Shown here: piece by piece, positions 18,759 to 30,216 of the stretch | Numbering within the stretch: the stretch's first letter is position 1 | Layout of the letters: each line of letters opens with the position of its first letter | Origin: Nocardia jiangxiensis NBRC 101359 | Lineage (GTDB): Bacteria > Actinomycetota > Actinomycetes > Mycobacteriales > Mycobacteriaceae | Direction: 5' to 3' | Assembly: GCF_000308615.1 (NCBI RefSeq) | Contig: NZ_BAGB01000040.1 | Location: 124,001 to 188,000, forward strand | DNA length: 64,000 nucleotides | Notes under the pieces: generated by a model | Told to the model about the DNA's origin: nothing | The model's database searches: none | Seen by the model: only the letters and a program-made list of their open reading frames with translations | Program-made: the position numbers and the translations under genes

Positions 18759-19196
18759 ATGATTCAGCAGCACAGTGCCGAACGTCTGGCCGAGGCGGCC
18801 GATGCGTATCTGGCCGTCGGCCGGATCACCCGGCTGTTGCGCCGCGCCGGGGACACCGGCGCACTGAGCCCCGGCTCCGCTGCGGCACTGGGCACCCTGG
18901 TGCGGTGCGGGCCGATGCGCCTGGGCGATCTGGCCGCCGCCGAACGCGTCACCGCACCCACCATGTCCCGCATCATCACCCAGCTCGAGAAGGGCGGGTA
19001 CGTCCAGCGCGCCACCGACCCGATCGACGGCCGCGCCCATGTCCTGTCGGCCACCGGACCGGCCCAGGACATGGTCAACGGCCTGACCTCCGCGCGCATC
19101 CAGCGCTTCGCCGATGTACTGGACCACCTGCCCGACGACGAACGCCGCATCCTGGCGACCACCCTGACCAGGATCGTGGATCTGCTCGACGAGTGA
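18759..19196 (+). CDS. MarR-family transcriptional regulator
   Basis: 145 residues. A MarR winged helix spans about 30-105: G-A-L-S-P-G-S-A-A-A-L-G-T-L, then R-L-G-D-L-A-A-A-E-R-V-T-A-P-T-M-S-R-I recognition helix and the D-P-I-D-G-R-A wing. The ATG at 18759 has GAGG six bases upstream; a longer frame to 18651 lacks any support. It lies 121 bases after the MFS exporter, on the same strand, and is the likely repressor of that exporter, released by its substrate. Confidence 0.88.
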   Translation: MIQQHSAERLAEAADAYLAVGRITRLLRRAGDTGALSPGSAAALGTLVRCGPMRLGDLAAAERVTAPTMSRIITQLEKGGYVQRATDPIDGRAHVLSATGPAQDMVNGLTSARIQRFADVLDHLPDDERRILATTLTRIVDLLDE

Positions 19197-19221
19197 GCGG
19201 GCACGGCATCGGAAAACCGAT

Positions 19222-19252
19222 TTGACCTGGAGTGCGCTCCAGCACCTAGCGT
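19222..19252 (+). promoter_or_regulatory. MerR-type promoter of the aldo/keto reductase
   Basis: TTGACC (-35) and TAGCGT (-10) are separated by 19 bases, the overlong spacer that MerR-family activators correct. The spacer region contains the dyad CTGGAG-TGCG-CTCCAG (19227-19242). It lies 59 bases upstream of the aldo/keto reductase ATG. No MerR gene is adjacent, so the activator must act in trans. Confidence 0.6.
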
Positions 19253-19310
19253 CGTCGGTGGTGAGCGCGACTCACCTGCCAATTCCGGTGTTCCTCAGGA
19301 GGATCCAGCC

Positions 19311-20288
<978 letters not shown>

Positions 20289-20299
20289 TCCCGCGCTAG

Positions 20300-20337
20300 G
20301 TCACCGCGGCCGGTCAGTTGTGCTGCGCCGCGGTGAC
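20300..20337. terminator. Stem-loop between convergent genes (probable bidirectional terminator)
   Basis: GTCACCGCGGC and GCCGCGGTGAC form a perfect 11-bp GC-rich stem with a 16-base loop, just after the aldo/keto reductase stop. The right arm lies in the last codons of the convergent lipoprotein gene. A short T run follows on the plus strand. Confidence 0.6.
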
Positions 20338-20724
20338 TTTGAGCGTGATCGGGGTCTGCGCGGTGACCGAGGTGCCCGCCGCCGGGGACTGCGAGGCCAC
20401 TGTCCAGGGCTTGGTCATCCCGGCCGCGTCGTGCATCACGTCGGTGCCGTCCGGCGCGGTGATCGCGGTGATGTTGTAGCACAGGCCCGCACCGACCACC
20501 ATCTCGCCCAGCGCCTTACCGTGGAAGTCCGGCAGTTTCTGCGGCCAGGTCTGGCTGCTGCACTGCTGCGCGGCGGACTGCGCGGAGCTCGGCGCGGCCT
20601 CCGACGAAGTCACCGCCGAGGACGCCGATGCCGCGTTCGAGCCGTCCGAACCTCCCGAGGAACCGCACGCACCACACGCGAGGGCAGCGGCCAGGGTCAA
20701 CACGGTGATCGCGGTGCGACGCAT
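20314..20724 (-). CDS. Lipoprotein with a PASTA-like domain
   Basis: 136 residues. The signal peptide (MRRTAITVLTLAAALA) ends in a lipobox at Cys17 (A-L-A-C), followed by a Ser/Ala/Gly-rich linker. The C-terminal 70 residues resemble a PASTA domain (L-G-E-M-V-V-G-A-G-L and W-T-V-A-S-Q-S-P-A-A-G-T-S-V). PASTA modules in secreted proteins are associated with cell-wall precursors or protein contacts. The ATG follows AAGGAAACTCT. It probably sits on the outer face of the cytoplasmic membrane. Function unknown. Confidence 0.78.
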   Translation of the reverse strand: MRRTAITVLTLAAALACGACGSSGGSDGSNAASASSAVTSSEAAPSSAQSAAQQCSSQTWPQKLPDFHGKALGEMVVGAGLCYNITAITAPDGTDVMHDAAGMTKPWTVASQSPAAGTSVTAQTPITLKVTAAQHN

Positions 20725-21240
20725 AGAGTTTCCTTCAGGACAAGGGCCGGGCACCCCGGCCGCCGTAGCGGTGCGCCACAGACCCTAATACGCGCCGCGA
20801 GGGCGGCATCGATCGGTCCGGGCCACGCGCGTGAGCGGCGAACTTCCGCAGCGGCAAGCACATCCGTGCGCACGCGCCGGAAATTCGATGACGAAATCAG
20901 GTGCAGACCGGTCGGATTGCCTCGAATTGTCTTTTACGGCCGGAAATTTCCGGCGGTGATGTCGGCTTGTCGGGTGCGGGCGAGATTCGAGCCACAACAT
21001 GGTATCGGGTGGTGAGGTCCGAGGGTTTCGGCGCATCCCGGACCCCACCCGATCAGCGGTGCTTCGACCGCGAGCTTGGTGTCGGCGAATAGCCCACCGA
21101 AATTCTGCCTCGAATTCCGCGGGCGCGCAGGCATTTTCTGTTACGAACCGATGAAAATCCGCACGGCGGTATTTCCGGCCCGCCGAATTCGACCGTCTCG
21201 CCTACGGTGTCGCGCGGTACCGCAGCGTATCCCGCGCGGC
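20725..21240. other. Gene-free stretch with palindromic, AT-richer motifs
   Basis: No convincing gene on either strand. It contains a perfect 16-bp palindrome, GCCGGAAATTTCCGGC, at 20939-20954. Related half motifs occur near 20876 (GCCGGAAATT) and 21170 (ATTTCCGGC), and TGCCTCGAATT occurs twice. Base composition is less GC-rich than the genes around it. Confidence 0.5.
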
Positions 21241-21669
21241 TCAGCCCTGCAGATAGTGCTCGAGATGCTCGCGCTCGGTCTCCAGTTCGGAGATCGCACT
21301 CTTCACCACGTCGCCGATGCTCACGATCCCCACCATCTGCCCGTGCTGCACCACCGGCAGATGACGGATGCGATGTTCGGTCATCGTCGTGCGCAGGCTC
21401 TCCACCCGATCCGCCGGTGAGCAGGTGTGCACCACCATCGTCATGATGTCCTGGACCGGAGATTCCAGCAGCGCAGCGCCCATCGCGTGCAGGCGCCGCA
21501 CGACATCGCGCTCGGAGACGATGCCGTCCATCGCCAGCCCGTCGCCCGAGACCACCACCGCCCCGACATTGTGCTCGGCCAGCACCTCCAGCAGTTCGGC
21601 GACCGTGGCCTGCGGCCCGATCGTGACCACCTCGGCGCCCTTCTTGCGCAGAACCTCCGAAATTCGCAT
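21241..21669 (-). CDS. Tandem CBS-domain protein
   Basis: 142 residues made of two CBS motifs: residues about 5-60 (V-V-T-I-G-P-Q-A-T-V-A-E-L-L, G-I-V-S-E-R-D-V-V) and 72-130 (T-C-S-P-A-D-R-V, R-H-L-P-V-V, V-G-I-V-S-I-G-D-V-V). A CBS pair binds adenine nucleotides such as AMP, ATP or SAM. There is no attached catalytic domain, so it is a stand-alone regulator or sensor like the mycobacterial hypoxic-response CBS proteins. No target is evident from the neighbours. Confidence 0.88.
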   Translation of the reverse strand: MRISEVLRKKGAEVVTIGPQATVAELLEVLAEHNVGAVVVSGDGLAMDGIVSERDVVRRLHAMGAALLESPVQDIMTMVVHTCSPADRVESLRTTMTEHRIRHLPVVQHGQMVGIVSIGDVVKSAISELETEREHLEHYLQG

Positions 21670-21802
21670 CGCCCTTCACCACCTCGTCGGCCACCCCGCT
21701 ACTCAGGATCTCGCGTTTCGCCGCCGATGACCAGCACGGATTCATACCGGGACGCACCGAGTGCGGCGAACCTGCCACGCCCGGGTGGTCCGCGGACGTA
21801 CC

Positions 21803-22222
21803 ATGCCGAACGTGGCCGAAGCAAACCGTCCCGCGGTGCTGCGGGTTCTCGTGTACAGCAGCGATTCCGACACTCGCCGCCAGGTGATGCTGGCCCTGGG
21901 GCGCCATCCGCACCCCGACCTGCCACCGCTCGAGTACCTCGAAGTAGCCACCGCGCCGGTGGTCGTGGACCGGCTCGACGCCGGCGGTGTCGACCTGGCC
22001 ATCCTGGACGGCGAGGCCGCCCCCACCGGCGGACTCGGCCTGGCCAAACAGCTCAAGGACGAGGTCGAGCCCTGCCCGCCGATCCTCGTGCTCACCGGCC
22101 GCCCCGACGACGCCTGGCTGGCGAACTGGTCCCGCGCCGAGGCCGCCGTCCCGCATCCGATCGACCCGTTCCGGCTCACCGAAGCCGTGGTCGGCCTGCT
22201 GCGCAACTCCGAAGCCGCCTGA
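21803..22222 (+). CDS. Rv3143-like response-regulator receiver protein
   Basis: 139 residues with a receiver-like fold (L-R-V-L-V-Y-S-S-D-S-D, L-A-I-L-D-G-E-A and L-V-L-T-G-R strands) and no output domain. The phosphoacceptor aspartate would be in L-A-I-L-D-G-E. In Mycobacterium tuberculosis the equivalent gene, Rv3143, also sits immediately before nuoA. This one lies 350 bases upstream of nuoA and is separated from it by a stem-loop. No clear Shine-Dalgarno precedes the ATG; a GTG nine bases downstream is an alternative. A functional link to complex I is inference from position. Confidence 0.78.
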   Translation: MPNVAEANRPAVLRVLVYSSDSDTRRQVMLALGRHPHPDLPPLEYLEVATAPVVVDRLDAGGVDLAILDGEAAPTGGLGLAKQLKDEVEPCPPILVLTGRPDDAWLANWSRAEAAVPHPIDPFRLTEAVVGLLRNSEAA

Positions 22223-22250
22223 ACCCGGCACCCAAGAATCCCGTTCTTCC

Positions 22251-22284
22251 CGAACGCCCGCACTCGCTCGGAGGCGGGCGTTCG
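22251..22284 (+). terminator. Stem-loop after the response regulator
   Basis: CGAACGCCCGC and GCGGGCGTTCG pair perfectly over 11 bp with a 12-base loop, 29 bases after the regulator stop. There is no U tract, as is common for actinobacterial terminators. It would separate this gene from the nuo operon. Confidence 0.6.
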
Positions 22285-22394
22285 GCGCGTCCGGCAAATC
22301 CGATCATTACGCCGTTTCGGTCATAAGTGACAGTTCTGAATTCGATCAAACACGGCTGCGAATCGGCACGCATTGAGAAGGAACGGTTGTAGGC

Positions 22395-22410
22395 TGTGCT
22401 GTAGCTCACA
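22395..22410. promoter_or_regulatory. CRP-like site upstream of nuoA
   Basis: TGTGC-TGTAGC-TCACA differs at one position from the CRP/FNR-family consensus TGTGA-N6-TCACA, which mycobacterial CRP also uses. It lies about 165 bases upstream of the nuoA start, in the 350-base region that must hold the nuo promoter. Clear -35/-10 boxes could not be assigned. Confidence 0.45.
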
Positions 22411-22573
22411 CGAGTGCGGGCGTTGGTATGAGTACCCGCCCAAGTCAGGTCCCGTTACCCGTCCGCGCTCGCGACCGAGCGCGCCCTGGGGGCGAGACTG
22501 GCCCGGCAGACGACGATGTCAGCCCCGCCTCGGCTGCTGCCGTCCGAGGATACGGAGAAGGGGTTGTGCAGTT

Positions 22574-22954
22574 GTGAATAACGAAGTTCCCACCCTCGTT
22601 CTCGGCGCGATCGCTGCGGCGTTCGCGGTGGGGTCGATTCTGCTCGCCGCCCTGATCGGGCCCAAACGCCGCAATCGGGCCAAGCTCGAAGCCTACGAGT
22701 GCGGTATCGAACCGACCCCCCACGCCGTGGCCGGCGGTCCCGGAAATGCTGCCGGACAACGCTTTCCGGTCAAGTACTACCTGACCGCGATGCTGTTCAT
22801 CATCTTCGACATCGAGATCGTGTTCCTGTATCCGTGGGCGGTCCACTTCGACGCGCTGGGCCTGTTCGGCCTGGCCGCGATGGCGCTGTTCATCGTCAAC
22901 GTCTCGATCGCCTACGCCTACGAATGGCGGCGCGGCGGCCTGAGCTGGGACTGA
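22574..22954 (+). CDS. nuoA: NADH-quinone oxidoreductase subunit A
   Basis: 126 residues with three membrane segments. The hallmark Y-E-C-G-I-E-P loop after the first helix carries the conserved Cys, and [12 protein letters not shown] marks the second helix. It is part of the membrane arm at the junction with the peripheral arm of complex I. The GTG start follows GAGAAGGGG by ten bases. It is the first gene of a co-directional nuo run, and a 118-base gap, the longest in the operon, separates it from nuoB. Confidence 0.95.
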   Translation: MNNEVPTLVLGAIAAAFAVGSILLAALIGPKRRNRAKLEAYECGIEPTPHAVAGGPGNAAGQRFPVKYYLTAMLFIIFDIEIVFLYPWAVHFDALGLFGLAAMALFIVNVSIAYAYEWRRGGLSWD

Positions 22955-23072
22955 TCCGGCGTCACCGAGCAACACGATCACCGAGGTACACCACCAAGCA
23001 CACGGAACGGCAAACCCGCCTCCGGTCCACACCGGAGCGAGGGTTTCGAGGACGGAAGCGAGTCGGTCCGAG

Positions 23073-23627
23073 ATGGGTCTGGAAGAGAAACTGCCGAGCG
23101 GATTCCTGCTGAGCACGGTCGAACAGTTCGCCGGATATATGCGCAAGGGCTCGCTGTGGCCCGCGACGTTCGGGCTGGCCTGCTGCGCGATCGAGATGAT
23201 GGCCACCGGCGCGGGCCGATTCGACAGCGCCCGATTCGGCATGGAGGTGTTCCGCGCCTCGCCCCGGCAGGCCGATCTGATGATCGTCGCCGGTCGGGTC
23301 AGCCAGAAGATGGCCCCGGTGCTACGCCAGGTCTACGACCAGATGACCGAGCCCAAATGGGTTCTGGCCATGGGCGTGTGCGCCTCCTCGGGCGGGATGT
23401 TCAACAACTACGCCGTCGTGCAGGGCGTGGATCACGTTGTGCCCGTGGACATCTACCTGCCCGGCTGCCCGCCCCGCCCGGAGATGCTGCTGCACGCGAT
23501 CCTCACCCTGCACGAGCAGATCCAGCACATGCCCCTCGGGGTGAACCGCGAGGAGGCCGTGCGCGCCGCCGAGGCCGCGGCCCTGGCGGTCACCCCGACC
23601 ATCCAACTCAAGGGGCTGCTGCGATGA
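23073..23627 (+). CDS. nuoB: NADH-quinone oxidoreductase subunit B
   Basis: 184 residues. It binds the terminal 4Fe-4S cluster N2: the tandem cysteines are in L-A-C-C-A-I-E-M-M, with the further ligands in V-C-A-S-S-G-G and P-G-C-P-P-R-P. Electrons pass from N2 to quinone at the interface with NuoD. Its stop overlaps the nuoC start as ATGA. Confidence 0.97.
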   Translation: MGLEEKLPSGFLLSTVEQFAGYMRKGSLWPATFGLACCAIEMMATGAGRFDSARFGMEVFRASPRQADLMIVAGRVSQKMAPVLRQVYDQMTEPKWVLAMGVCASSGGMFNNYAVVQGVDHVVPVDIYLPGCPPRPEMLLHAILTLHEQIQHMPLGVNREEAVRAAEAAALAVTPTIQLKGLLR

Positions 23628-24394
23628 CCTTCGACTCCCCCGGCACCAGCGAGCGCACACCGGAGGCCGCGGTGAACGACACCCCTTCCAGCACAGAACG
23701 ATCCGAGCCCACCCCGACACCCCCGCCCGAACCCGCGGGCGAGGAGGTGATCGGCGTGCGGCGCGGCATGTTCGGAGTCACCGGCAGCGGCGACACCTCC
23801 GGCTACGGCCGCCTGATCCGCACCCTGAGCCTGCCCGGCAGCACACCCCCGCCCTACGGCGGCTACTTCGACGAGCTGATCGACCAACTACGACACGCGT
23901 TGTCCGACGAGGGCTTCACCGCCGCGATCGAGAAGGTCGTGGTTTTCCGCGACGAGCTGACCCTGCACGTGCGACGCGAACGCCTGCCCGCCCTCGCGCA
24001 GGCCCTGCGCGACGCGGGGCCGCTGCGTTTCGAGCTGTGCCTGGGCGTGAGCGGAGCACATTACCCCGACGACGCCGGGCGCGAACTGCACGCGGTCTAC
24101 CACCTGATGTCGATCACCCACAACCGGCGACTGCGCGTGGAAGTGGCCGCGCCGGACGACGATCCGCACATCCCGTCGCTGTATTCGGTGTATCCCACCA
24201 CCGACTGGCACGAGCGGGAGACCTACGACTTCTTCGGCATCCGGTTCGACGGTCACCCCTCGCTGACCCGCATCGAGATGCCCGACGACTGGCGCGGACA
24301 CCCCCAGCGCAAGGACTACCCGCTCGGCGGGATCCCGGTCGAGTACAAGGGCGCGCGCATCCCGCCGCCCGACGAGCGGAGGACGTACAACTGA
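23624..24394 (+). CDS. nuoC: NADH-quinone oxidoreductase subunit C
   Basis: 256 residues. The family signature [12 protein letters not shown] is present, followed by R-I-E-M-P-D-D-W and Y-P-L-G-G-I-P. The first 55 residues are Pro/Ser/Glu-rich and unlike the compact N-terminus of other NuoC proteins. The ATG overlaps the nuoB stop (ATGA), which fixes the start. It belongs to the peripheral arm. Confidence 0.95.
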   Translation: MTFDSPGTSERTPEAAVNDTPSSTERSEPTPTPPPEPAGEEVIGVRRGMFGVTGSGDTSGYGRLIRTLSLPGSTPPPYGGYFDELIDQLRHALSDEGFTAAIEKVVVFRDELTLHVRRERLPALAQALRDAGPLRFELCLGVSGAHYPDDAGRELHAVYHLMSITHNRRLRVEVAAPDDDPHIPSLYSVYPTTDWHERETYDFFGIRFDGHPSLTRIEMPDDWRGHPQRKDYPLGGIPVEYKGARIPPPDERRTYN

Positions 24395-25716
24395 TGAGCG
24401 AGACGGATACGCGGCGCGAACAGCAGCCGGGAGAAACCACCATCACCGTCGTCGGGCAGGACTGGGACGATGTGCGCGAAGCCCTCGACGGCGCGGCCGA
24501 GGAACGCATCGTGGTCAACATGGGCCCGCAGCACCCCTCCACCCACGGTGTGCTGCGGCTGATCCTGGAGATCGAGGGCGAGACCGTCACCGAGGCCCGC
24601 TGCGGCATCGGCTATCTACATACCGGCATCGAGAAGAGTCTCGAATTCCGCAGCTGGGTGCAGGGCGTCACGTTCGTCACCCGCATGGACTACCTCTCGC
24701 CGTTCTTCAACGAGACCGCCTACTGCCTGGCGGTGGAGAAACTGCTCGACATCACCGAGGCGATTCCCGAGCGCGTCAACGTGATTCGGGTGATGCTCAT
24801 GGAGCTCAACCGGATCTCCTCACATCTGGTGGCCCTGGCCACCGGCGGCATGGAACTGGGCGCGCTGACCCCGATGCTGTTCGGATTCCGCGAACGCGAA
24901 CTGATCCTGGACATCTTCGAGACCATCACCGGCCTGCGCATGAACCACGCCTACATCCGTCCCGGCGGCCTGGCCCAGGACCTGCCCGAGGACGGCGTGG
25001 CCAAGATCCGAGATCTGCTGGCGCTCATGCCCAAACGGCTGCGCGATATGGAACTGCTGCTCAACCAGAACCCCATCTGGAAGGCCCGCACCCGCGACGT
25101 CGGCTACCTGGATCTGGCCGGATGCATGGCCCTGGGCATCACCGGCCCGGTGCTGCGCGCCACGGGACTGCCGCACGACCTGCGTAAATCCCAGCCGTAC
25201 TGCGGATACGAGAACTACGAGTTCGACGTCATGACCGACACCGGCAACGACTGCTACGGCCGCTACCTGATCCGGGTCAACGAGATGCGCGAATCGCTCA
25301 AGATCGTCGAGCAGTGCCTGGACAAGTTGCGGCCCGGCCCGATCATGGTGGCGGACAAGAAGATCGCCTGGCCCGCGGACCTGGCCCTGGGCCCGGACGG
25401 GCTGGGCAACTCCCCCGAGTACATCGGCACCATCATGGGCACCTCCATGGAGGCGCTGATCCACCACTTCAAACTCGTCACCGAGGGGATGCGCGTGCCT
25501 CCGGGGCAGGTGTACTGCGCGGTCGAATCCCCGCGCGGCGAACTCGGCGTGCACATGGTCAGCGACGGCGGCACCCGTCCGCACCGGGTGCACTTCCGCG
25601 ACCCCTCGTTCACGAATCTGCAGGCCGTGGCCGCGATGTGCGAAGGCGGCATGGTCGCCGACGTCATCGCGTCGGTGGCGAGTCTGGACCCGGTGATGGG
25701 CGGTGTGGACCGATGA
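24394..25716 (+). CDS. nuoD: NADH-quinone oxidoreductase subunit D
   Basis: 440 residues. It forms the quinone site with NuoB. The quinone-binding H-P-S-T-H-G-V motif is near residue 50, and the hydrogenase-like scaffold features [12 protein letters not shown] and [12 protein letters not shown] are present. About 40 N-terminal residues precede the core. Start and preceding stop share one base (TGATG), so translation is probably coupled to nuoC. Confidence 0.97.
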   Translation: MSETDTRREQQPGETTITVVGQDWDDVREALDGAAEERIVVNMGPQHPSTHGVLRLILEIEGETVTEARCGIGYLHTGIEKSLEFRSWVQGVTFVTRMDYLSPFFNETAYCLAVEKLLDITEAIPERVNVIRVMLMELNRISSHLVALATGGMELGALTPMLFGFRERELILDIFETITGLRMNHAYIRPGGLAQDLPEDGVAKIRDLLALMPKRLRDMELLLNQNPIWKARTRDVGYLDLAGCMALGITGPVLRATGLPHDLRKSQPYCGYENYEFDVMTDTGNDCYGRYLIRVNEMRESLKIVEQCLDKLRPGPIMVADKKIAWPADLALGPDGLGNSPEYIGTIMGTSMEALIHHFKLVTEGMRVPPGQVYCAVESPRGELGVHMVSDGGTRPHRVHFRDPSFTNLQAVAAMCEGGMVADVIASVASLDPVMGGVDR

Positions 25717-26438
25717 GCCGAATCATGCTGAAACTGACCACCAAACCGATCCCGTATCCGGTCGAGGTGCACGACCGCCTGGCCGCGGACGCCAAGACCA
25801 TCCTGGACTGCTATCCGCAGTCGCGCTCGGCACTGCTGCCGCTGCTACACCTGGTGCAGAGCGTGGAAGGATACGTCTCGGGCACCGGAATCGGTTTCTG
25901 CGCAGAGCAATTGGGGCTGACCGACGCCGAGGTGACCGCGGTGGCCACCTTCTATTCGATGTACCGCAGCAGCCCGACCGGGGACTACCACGTCGGGGTG
26001 TGCACCAACACGCTGTGCGCGGTGCTGGGCGGCGACGAGATCCTCGCGACGCTGCAGGAGCATCTGGGTGTGCGGCACGGTGAGACCACCACCGACGGCA
26101 GCATCACCCTCGAGCACATCGAATGCAACGCCGCCTGCGACTACGCACCGGTGCTGATGGTCAACTGGGAGTTCTTCGACAACCAGACTCCCGAATCCGC
26201 ACGCGCCCTGATGGATTCGCTGCGCGCCGGCGAACCGGTCACCGGAACGCGCAGCGGCCTGCCGGTGTGCACGTTCCGCGAGACCGCCCGCGTGCTGGCC
26301 GGATTCCCGGACGAACGTCCCGGAGCCACCGACGGCGAGCCCGGCGCGCCCACCCTGGCCGGACTACAGGTCGCGCGCAGCATCGAACAATCACCGCCGC
26401 AACACGATTCGGCCGCATCGAACGGGAGCGACCGGTGA
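25713..26438 (+). CDS. nuoE: NADH-quinone oxidoreductase subunit E
   Basis: 241 residues. The thioredoxin-like fold binds the 2Fe-2S cluster N1a: the ligand pairs are in V-C-T-N-T-L-C and [10 protein letters not shown]. The last 60 residues are a low-complexity extension rich in Pro, Gly and Ser. The ATG overlaps the nuoD stop. It works with NuoF at the NADH end of complex I. Confidence 0.95.
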   Translation: MSRIMLKLTTKPIPYPVEVHDRLAADAKTILDCYPQSRSALLPLLHLVQSVEGYVSGTGIGFCAEQLGLTDAEVTAVATFYSMYRSSPTGDYHVGVCTNTLCAVLGGDEILATLQEHLGVRHGETTTDGSITLEHIECNAACDYAPVLMVNWEFFDNQTPESARALMDSLRAGEPVTGTRSGLPVCTFRETARVLAGFPDERPGATDGEPGAPTLAGLQVARSIEQSPPQHDSAASNGSDR

Positions 26439-27772
26439 GCCTGGCACCCGTACTGACCCGCTACTGGGACGAACCGCAGTCCTGGACGATGGACACCTAC
26501 CGCCGCCACGACGGCTACCGCGCACTGTCCCAGGCACTGCGCATGGAACCGGACGAGGTCATCTCCACGGTCAAGGACTCCGGGTTGCGCGGGCGCGGCG
26601 GCGCGGGCTTCCCCACTGGCATGAAATGGGGATTCATCCCGCAGGGCCCCGGCCCGGACGGCACGAGCAAACCGCACTATCTGGTCGTCAACGCCGACGA
26701 GTCCGAACCGGGCACCTGCAAGGACATGCCACTGATGCTGGCGACCCCGCACGTGCTCATCGAGGGCGTCATCATCGCGGCGTACGCGATCCGCGCGGCG
26801 CAGGCGTTCATCTACGTGCGCGGTGAGGTCGTGCCCGTGCTGCGGCGGCTGCAGGTCGCGGTCGCGGAAGCCTACGCCGCGGGCTACCTCGGACACGACA
26901 TCCTCGGCTCGGGCTACGACCTGGACCTGATCGTGCACGCCGGCGCCGGCGCGTACATCTGCGGTGAGGAGACCGCACTGCTGGACTCGCTCGAGGGCCG
27001 CCGCGGCCAGCCCCGGCTGCGTCCGCCGTTCCCGGCCGTGGCGGGCCTGTACGCCTGCCCGACCGTGGTCAACAACGTCGAATCCATCGCCAGCGTGCCG
27101 GAGATCATCCGCAACGGCGTCGACTGGTTCCGCACCATGGGTTCCGAACGCTCGCCCGGATTCACCCTCTACTCGCTGTCCGGACACGTCACCCGGCCCG
27201 GCCAGTACGAGGCCCCGCTGGGTGTCACGCTGCGTGAGCTGCTCGGGTACGCGGGCGGCGTGCGCGCCGGGCACACCCTGAAGTTCTGGACGCCCGGCGG
27301 ATCGTCCACCCCGCTGTTCACCGCCGAACACCTGGACGTGCCACTGGACTACGAGAACGTCACCGCGGCCGGATCCATGTTGGGCACCAAGGCATTACAG
27401 ATCTTCGACGACACCACCTGCATCGTGCGGGCGGTGCTGCGCTGGACCGAGTTCTACGCCCACGAATCCTGCGGCAAATGCACGCCCTGTCGCGAGGGCA
27501 CCTACTGGCTGGTGCAGCTGCTCGAACGCATCGAAACCGGCCACGGCACCGGCGCGGATCTGGACAAACTCCTGGACATCGCCGACAACATCAACGGCAA
27601 GTCGTTCTGCGCCCTGGGCGACGGCGCGGCGAGCCCGATCTTCTCCTCCCTGAAGTACTTCCGCGAGGAATACGAGCAGCACCTGCGCGGCGGCTGCCCG
27701 TTCGACCCGGCCCACAGCACCGCGTGGGCCACCGCCGACACCGCCATCGCTGAACGAGGAGGCGCGCGATGA
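26435..27772 (+). CDS. nuoF: NADH-quinone oxidoreductase subunit F (NADH- and FMN-binding)
   Basis: 445 residues. It has the NADH/FMN site [16 protein letters not shown], then N-A-D-E-S-E-P-G-T, a [13 protein letters not shown] segment, and the 4Fe-4S (N3) motif [12 protein letters not shown] with the fourth Cys in K-S-F-C-A-L-G-D. This subunit oxidises NADH and passes electrons through FMN. The GTG overlaps the nuoE stop (GTGA). Confidence 0.97.
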   Translation: MSLAPVLTRYWDEPQSWTMDTYRRHDGYRALSQALRMEPDEVISTVKDSGLRGRGGAGFPTGMKWGFIPQGPGPDGTSKPHYLVVNADESEPGTCKDMPLMLATPHVLIEGVIIAAYAIRAAQAFIYVRGEVVPVLRRLQVAVAEAYAAGYLGHDILGSGYDLDLIVHAGAGAYICGEETALLDSLEGRRGQPRLRPPFPAVAGLYACPTVVNNVESIASVPEIIRNGVDWFRTMGSERSPGFTLYSLSGHVTRPGQYEAPLGVTLRELLGYAGGVRAGHTLKFWTPGGSSTPLFTAEHLDVPLDYENVTAAGSMLGTKALQIFDDTTCIVRAVLRWTEFYAHESCGKCTPCREGTYWLVQLLERIETGHGTGADLDKLLDIADNINGKSFCALGDGAASPIFSSLKYFREEYEQHLRGGCPFDPAHSTAWATADTAIAERGGAR

Positions 27773-30216
27773 CCGCCACGGTCCCCACCGACACCAGCGG
27801 CGTCACCCCCGCGGATCTGGTGAGCCTGACCATCGACGACACCACCCTCAGCGTGCCCGCCGGGACGCTGCTGATCCGCGCGGCGGAACTGGTCGGCATC
27901 CAGATCCCCCGATTCTGCGACCATCCGCTGCTGGACCCCGTCGGCGCGTGCCGCCAATGCCTCGTCGAGGTCGAAGGACAGCGAAAGCCGGTGGCGTCCT
28001 GCACGATTCCGGTCACCGAGGGCATGATCGTGCGCACCCAGCTCAGTTCTCCCGTCGCGCGCAAATCGCAGGAGGGGGTGATGGAACTGCTGCTGATCAA
28101 CCATCCACTGGACTGCCCGGTGTGCGACAAGGGCGGGGAATGCCCGTTGCAGAACCAGGCGATGTCCAACGGACGCGCCGAATCCCGCTTCGAAGGCGTC
28201 AAACGTACGTATCCCAAACCGATTCCGCTGTCCAGCGCGGTGCTGCTGGATCGCGAACGCTGTGTGCTGTGCGCGCGCTGCACGCGCTTCTCCCAGCAGG
28301 TCGCCGGGGATCCGTTCATCGAGTTGATGGATCGCGGTGCGCTGCAACAGGTCGGCATCGCCGACGGCGAACCCCTGGACTCCTACTTCTCCGGCAACAC
28401 CGTGCAGATCTGCCCGGTCGGCGCACTCACCGGCACCACCTACCGCTTCCGCGCCCGGCCCTTCGACCTGGTCTCCAGTCCCGCGGTGTGCGAGCACTGC
28501 GCCTCGGGCTGCGCCCAGCGCACCGACCACCGCCGCGGCACCGTGCTGCGCCGCCTGGCCGGTGACGACCCGCAGGTCAACGAGGAATGGAACTGCGACA
28601 AGGGCCGCTGGGCGTTCAGCTACGCCACCCAACCCGATCGCCTCACCACACCGCTGGTGCGCGACTGGAACGGCACCCTGGCCCCGGCATCCTGGTCCGA
28701 GGCGCTGGCCCGCGCCGCGGAGGGCCTGGCCTCCGCACACGGTAACGCCGGTGTGCTGGTCGGCGGCCGCAGCACCCTCGAGGACGCCTACGCGTATTCG
28801 AAATTCGCGCGAATCGCGTTGGACACCAACGATATCGACTTCCGGGCCCGCGCCCATTCGGCCGAGGAGACCCGGTTCCTGGCCGCCCGCATCGCCGGAC
28901 AGGGCATGCGCGTGGACTACGCCGCCCTCGAGACCGCGCCGGTGGTGCTGCTGGCCGGATTCGAGCCCGAAGAGGAATCGCCGATGGTGTACGTGCGGCT
29001 GCGCAAAGCCGCACGCAAACACGGACTTCCGGTGTACTCGCTGGCCGCGTACGCCTCGCGCGGGCTCGAACGGATGGCGGGCACGCTGATTGCCACGGTG
29101 CCCGGCGACGAGCCGCGCCTGCTCGAGGCGCTGCGCATCGGCGACGGTCCCGCCGAGCTGGACGCGCCAGCCGAGCTGCTGCGCGTGCCCGGCGCGGTGA
29201 TCCTGGCCGGGGAACGCCTCGCCACGGTCCCCGGCGCGCTCACCGCGATCGCGCGACTGGCCGACGACACCGGCGCGGCACTGGCGTGGGTGCCCCGGCG
29301 CGCGGGCGAGCGCGGCGCACTCGAGGCCGGAGCGCTGCCCGGCCTGCTGCCGGGCGGACGTCCGGTCGCCGATTCCCGTGCGCGCCAACAGGTCAAGACC
29401 GCATGGGACGTGGACGAACTGCCCGCCGCGCCCGGGCGTGACACCGCCGCCATCCTCGCCGACGCCGCCGCACTCGGAGCGCTGGTCGTGGGCGGAGTCG
29501 AGGTCGCCGACCTGCCCGACCCCCGCGCGGCACTCGCGGCCATCGACGCCGCCCGCTTCGTGGTGGCTCTGGAACTGCGCACCAGCGAGATCACCGACCG
29601 CGCCGACGTCGTGTTCCCCGTCGCCACCGCCATGGAGAAGGCGGGCACCTTCCTGACCTGGGAGGGCCGCGCCCGCGAATTCGACGCCGCCCTGGCCGAT
29701 CCCACCGTGCGCAGGCAGTCCGCGCCGCTGGCCGATCATCGCGTCCTGCACGCCATCGCCGAAGAGATGGGCGTGCGGCTGGGCCTGCTCGATATCGCCT
29801 CGGCCCGTAGGGAATTGGCGAACCTCGGCACCTGGGACGGACCACCGGCCACCGGACCGGACACGATGCCCGAACCGGTCATCGAACGCACACCCGGCAC
29901 CGCGGTGCTGGCCGGATGGCGCATGCTGCTCGATCGCGGCCGCCTGCAGGACGGGGAAGCGCACCTGGCCGGGACCGCGCGCCCCTCGGTGGTGCGGCTC
30001 TCGCACGACACCGCGGCCGCAATCGGGGCCGCCACAGGCGATCCGGTGCACGTGAGCACCGACCACGGCCACCTCACCCTGCCCCTGGTCGTCACCGAGA
30101 TGCCCGACCGGGTGGTGTGGCTGCCGCTGAACTCGCCCGGTTCGGCGGTGTACGAACACCTCGCCGTCACCCCCGGGCACCTGGTGCGGATCCGACGGGA
30201 GGACCACCGTGAATGA
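27769..30216 (+). CDS. nuoG: NADH-quinone oxidoreductase subunit G
   Basis: 815 residues. The N-terminal 2Fe-2S domain (C-D-H-P ... [10 protein letters not shown]) is followed by the His/Cys N5 site ([14 protein letters not shown]), the N4 site (R-C-V-L-C-A-R-C-T and Q-I-C-P-V-G), and a C-E-H-C-A-S-G-C ... W-N-C-D-K-G-R-W set that matches the extra N7 cluster found in some bacteria. The rest is a molybdopterin-oxidoreductase-like fold without a cofactor role. The ATG overlaps the nuoF stop (ATGA). Confidence 0.96.
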   Translation: MTATVPTDTSGVTPADLVSLTIDDTTLSVPAGTLLIRAAELVGIQIPRFCDHPLLDPVGACRQCLVEVEGQRKPVASCTIPVTEGMIVRTQLSSPVARKSQEGVMELLLINHPLDCPVCDKGGECPLQNQAMSNGRAESRFEGVKRTYPKPIPLSSAVLLDRERCVLCARCTRFSQQVAGDPFIELMDRGALQQVGIADGEPLDSYFSGNTVQICPVGALTGTTYRFRARPFDLVSSPAVCEHCASGCAQRTDHRRGTVLRRLAGDDPQVNEEWNCDKGRWAFSYATQPDRLTTPLVRDWNGTLAPASWSEALARAAEGLASAHGNAGVLVGGRSTLEDAYAYSKFARIALDTNDIDFRARAHSAEETRFLAARIAGQGMRVDYAALETAPVVLLAGFEPEEESPMVYVRLRKAARKHGLPVYSLAAYASRGLERMAGTLIATVPGDEPRLLEALRIGDGPAELDAPAELLRVPGAVILAGERLATVPGALTAIARLADDTGAALAWVPRRAGERGALEAGALPGLLPGGRPVADSRARQQVKTAWDVDELPAAPGRDTAAILADAAALGALVVGGVEVADLPDPRAALAAIDAARFVVALELRTSEITDRADVVFPVATAMEKAGTFLTWEGRAREFDAALADPTVRRQSAPLADHRVLHAIAEEMGVRLGLLDIASARRELANLGTWDGPPATGPDTMPEPVIERTPGTAVLAGWRMLLDRGRLQDGEAHLAGTARPSVVRLSHDTAAAIGAATGDPVHVSTDHGHLTLPLVVTEMPDRVVWLPLNSPGSAVYEHLAVTPGHLVRIRREDHRE

